DNA of 6,327 bases from a bacterium (lineage in GTDB: Bacteria; UBA9089). Under the pieces are notes generated by a model. The model saw only the letters and a list, made by a program, of their open reading frames with translations, ran no database searches and was not told where the DNA came from. Shown in pieces: positions 6,283 through 6,327 of this stretch; within the stretch, counting starts at the first letter, position 1; the number at the start of each line of letters is the position of its first letter. The position numbers were made by a program, and so were the translations under genes. The stretch spans positions 1 to 6,327 of the forward strand of contig DNCN01000169.1 in NCBI GenBank assembly GCA_003485015.1, read 5' to 3'.

Positions 6283-6327
6283 AGTCCAACTCTCTTCCCT
6301 CAACTCCCTCTTCCAGACCTTTAAGGT
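6275..6327 (-). CDS. 3' end of an unidentified upstream gene (partial)
   Basis: The last 16 codons of a reading frame enter from the window edge and end in TAG, giving a tail of LKGLEEGVEGRELDYG. The stop lies inside ATGGCTAG, so it overlaps the proposed ATG of the beta-propeller gene by 8 bases, as expected for neighbouring genes of a coupled operon. The fragment is too short to assign to a family, and nothing beyond an acidic, hydrophilic C-terminus can be said. The alternative is that this frame is not coding and that the propeller frame, which is also open to the edge, continues upstream. Confidence 0.4.
   Translation of the reverse strand, partial: LKGLEEGVEGRELDYG

Noticed and set aside
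1..6327. CRISPR arrays, tRNA or rRNA genes, insertion sequences, attachment sites
   Set aside because: No direct-repeat arrays, cloverleaf-like segments, rRNA-like sequence, transposase motifs or paired terminal repeats were seen by eye.

Overview
The window holds a compact, single-direction (minus-strand) gene cluster built around a large FtsZ/tubulin-superfamily protein. Nothing in it identifies the organism. Strong AGGAGG ribosome binding sites, overlapping genes, GTG and TTG starts, and frequent AGA/AGG and ATA codons at a GC content near the mid-40s (by eye) suggest a bacterium, plausibly an uncultured or thermophile-like lineage. That is inference.

In transcription order (high to low coordinates) the window reads as follows. 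A 3' end of an unidentified gene overlaps the start of a cytoplasmic repeat protein that looks like an eight-blade PQQ/WD-type beta-propeller (5134-6282). Next is a two-TM membrane protein with an extracytoplasmic von Willebrand factor A domain carrying a complete MIDAS metal site, an Ig-like segment and a cytoplasmic tail (3641-5155). Then comes a 120-residue three-TM protein with no recognised family (3267-3629), followed by a 981-residue tubulin-like protein with a variant G-box, CGGTCSG in place of GGGTGSG (325-3270). After a gap of about 100 bases there is a 37-residue single-TM micro-protein absent from standard ORF lengths (108-221), and finally the 5' end of a SAM hydroxide adenosyltransferase (DUF62) gene (1-65).

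The first four complete genes are joined by overlaps or very short gaps (8-nt overlap, 22-nt overlap, 11-nt gap, 4-nt ATGA overlap), so they are probably one translationally coupled operon whose promoter lies outside the window. The gene set resembles the predicted membrane-remodelling system that Makarova and Koonin described from genome context, in which a divergent FtsZ-like family co-occurs with a vWA protein, a distinct GTPase and OmpA-family proteins. The GTPase and OmpA parts are not visible here. The beta-propeller, the three-TM protein and the 37-residue protein are candidate extra parts. A reasonable working model, not proven by sequence, is a cytoplasmic GTP-dependent filament or scaffold (tubulin-like protein, possibly with the propeller) coupled through the two membrane proteins to an extracytoplasmic metal-dependent adhesion domain.
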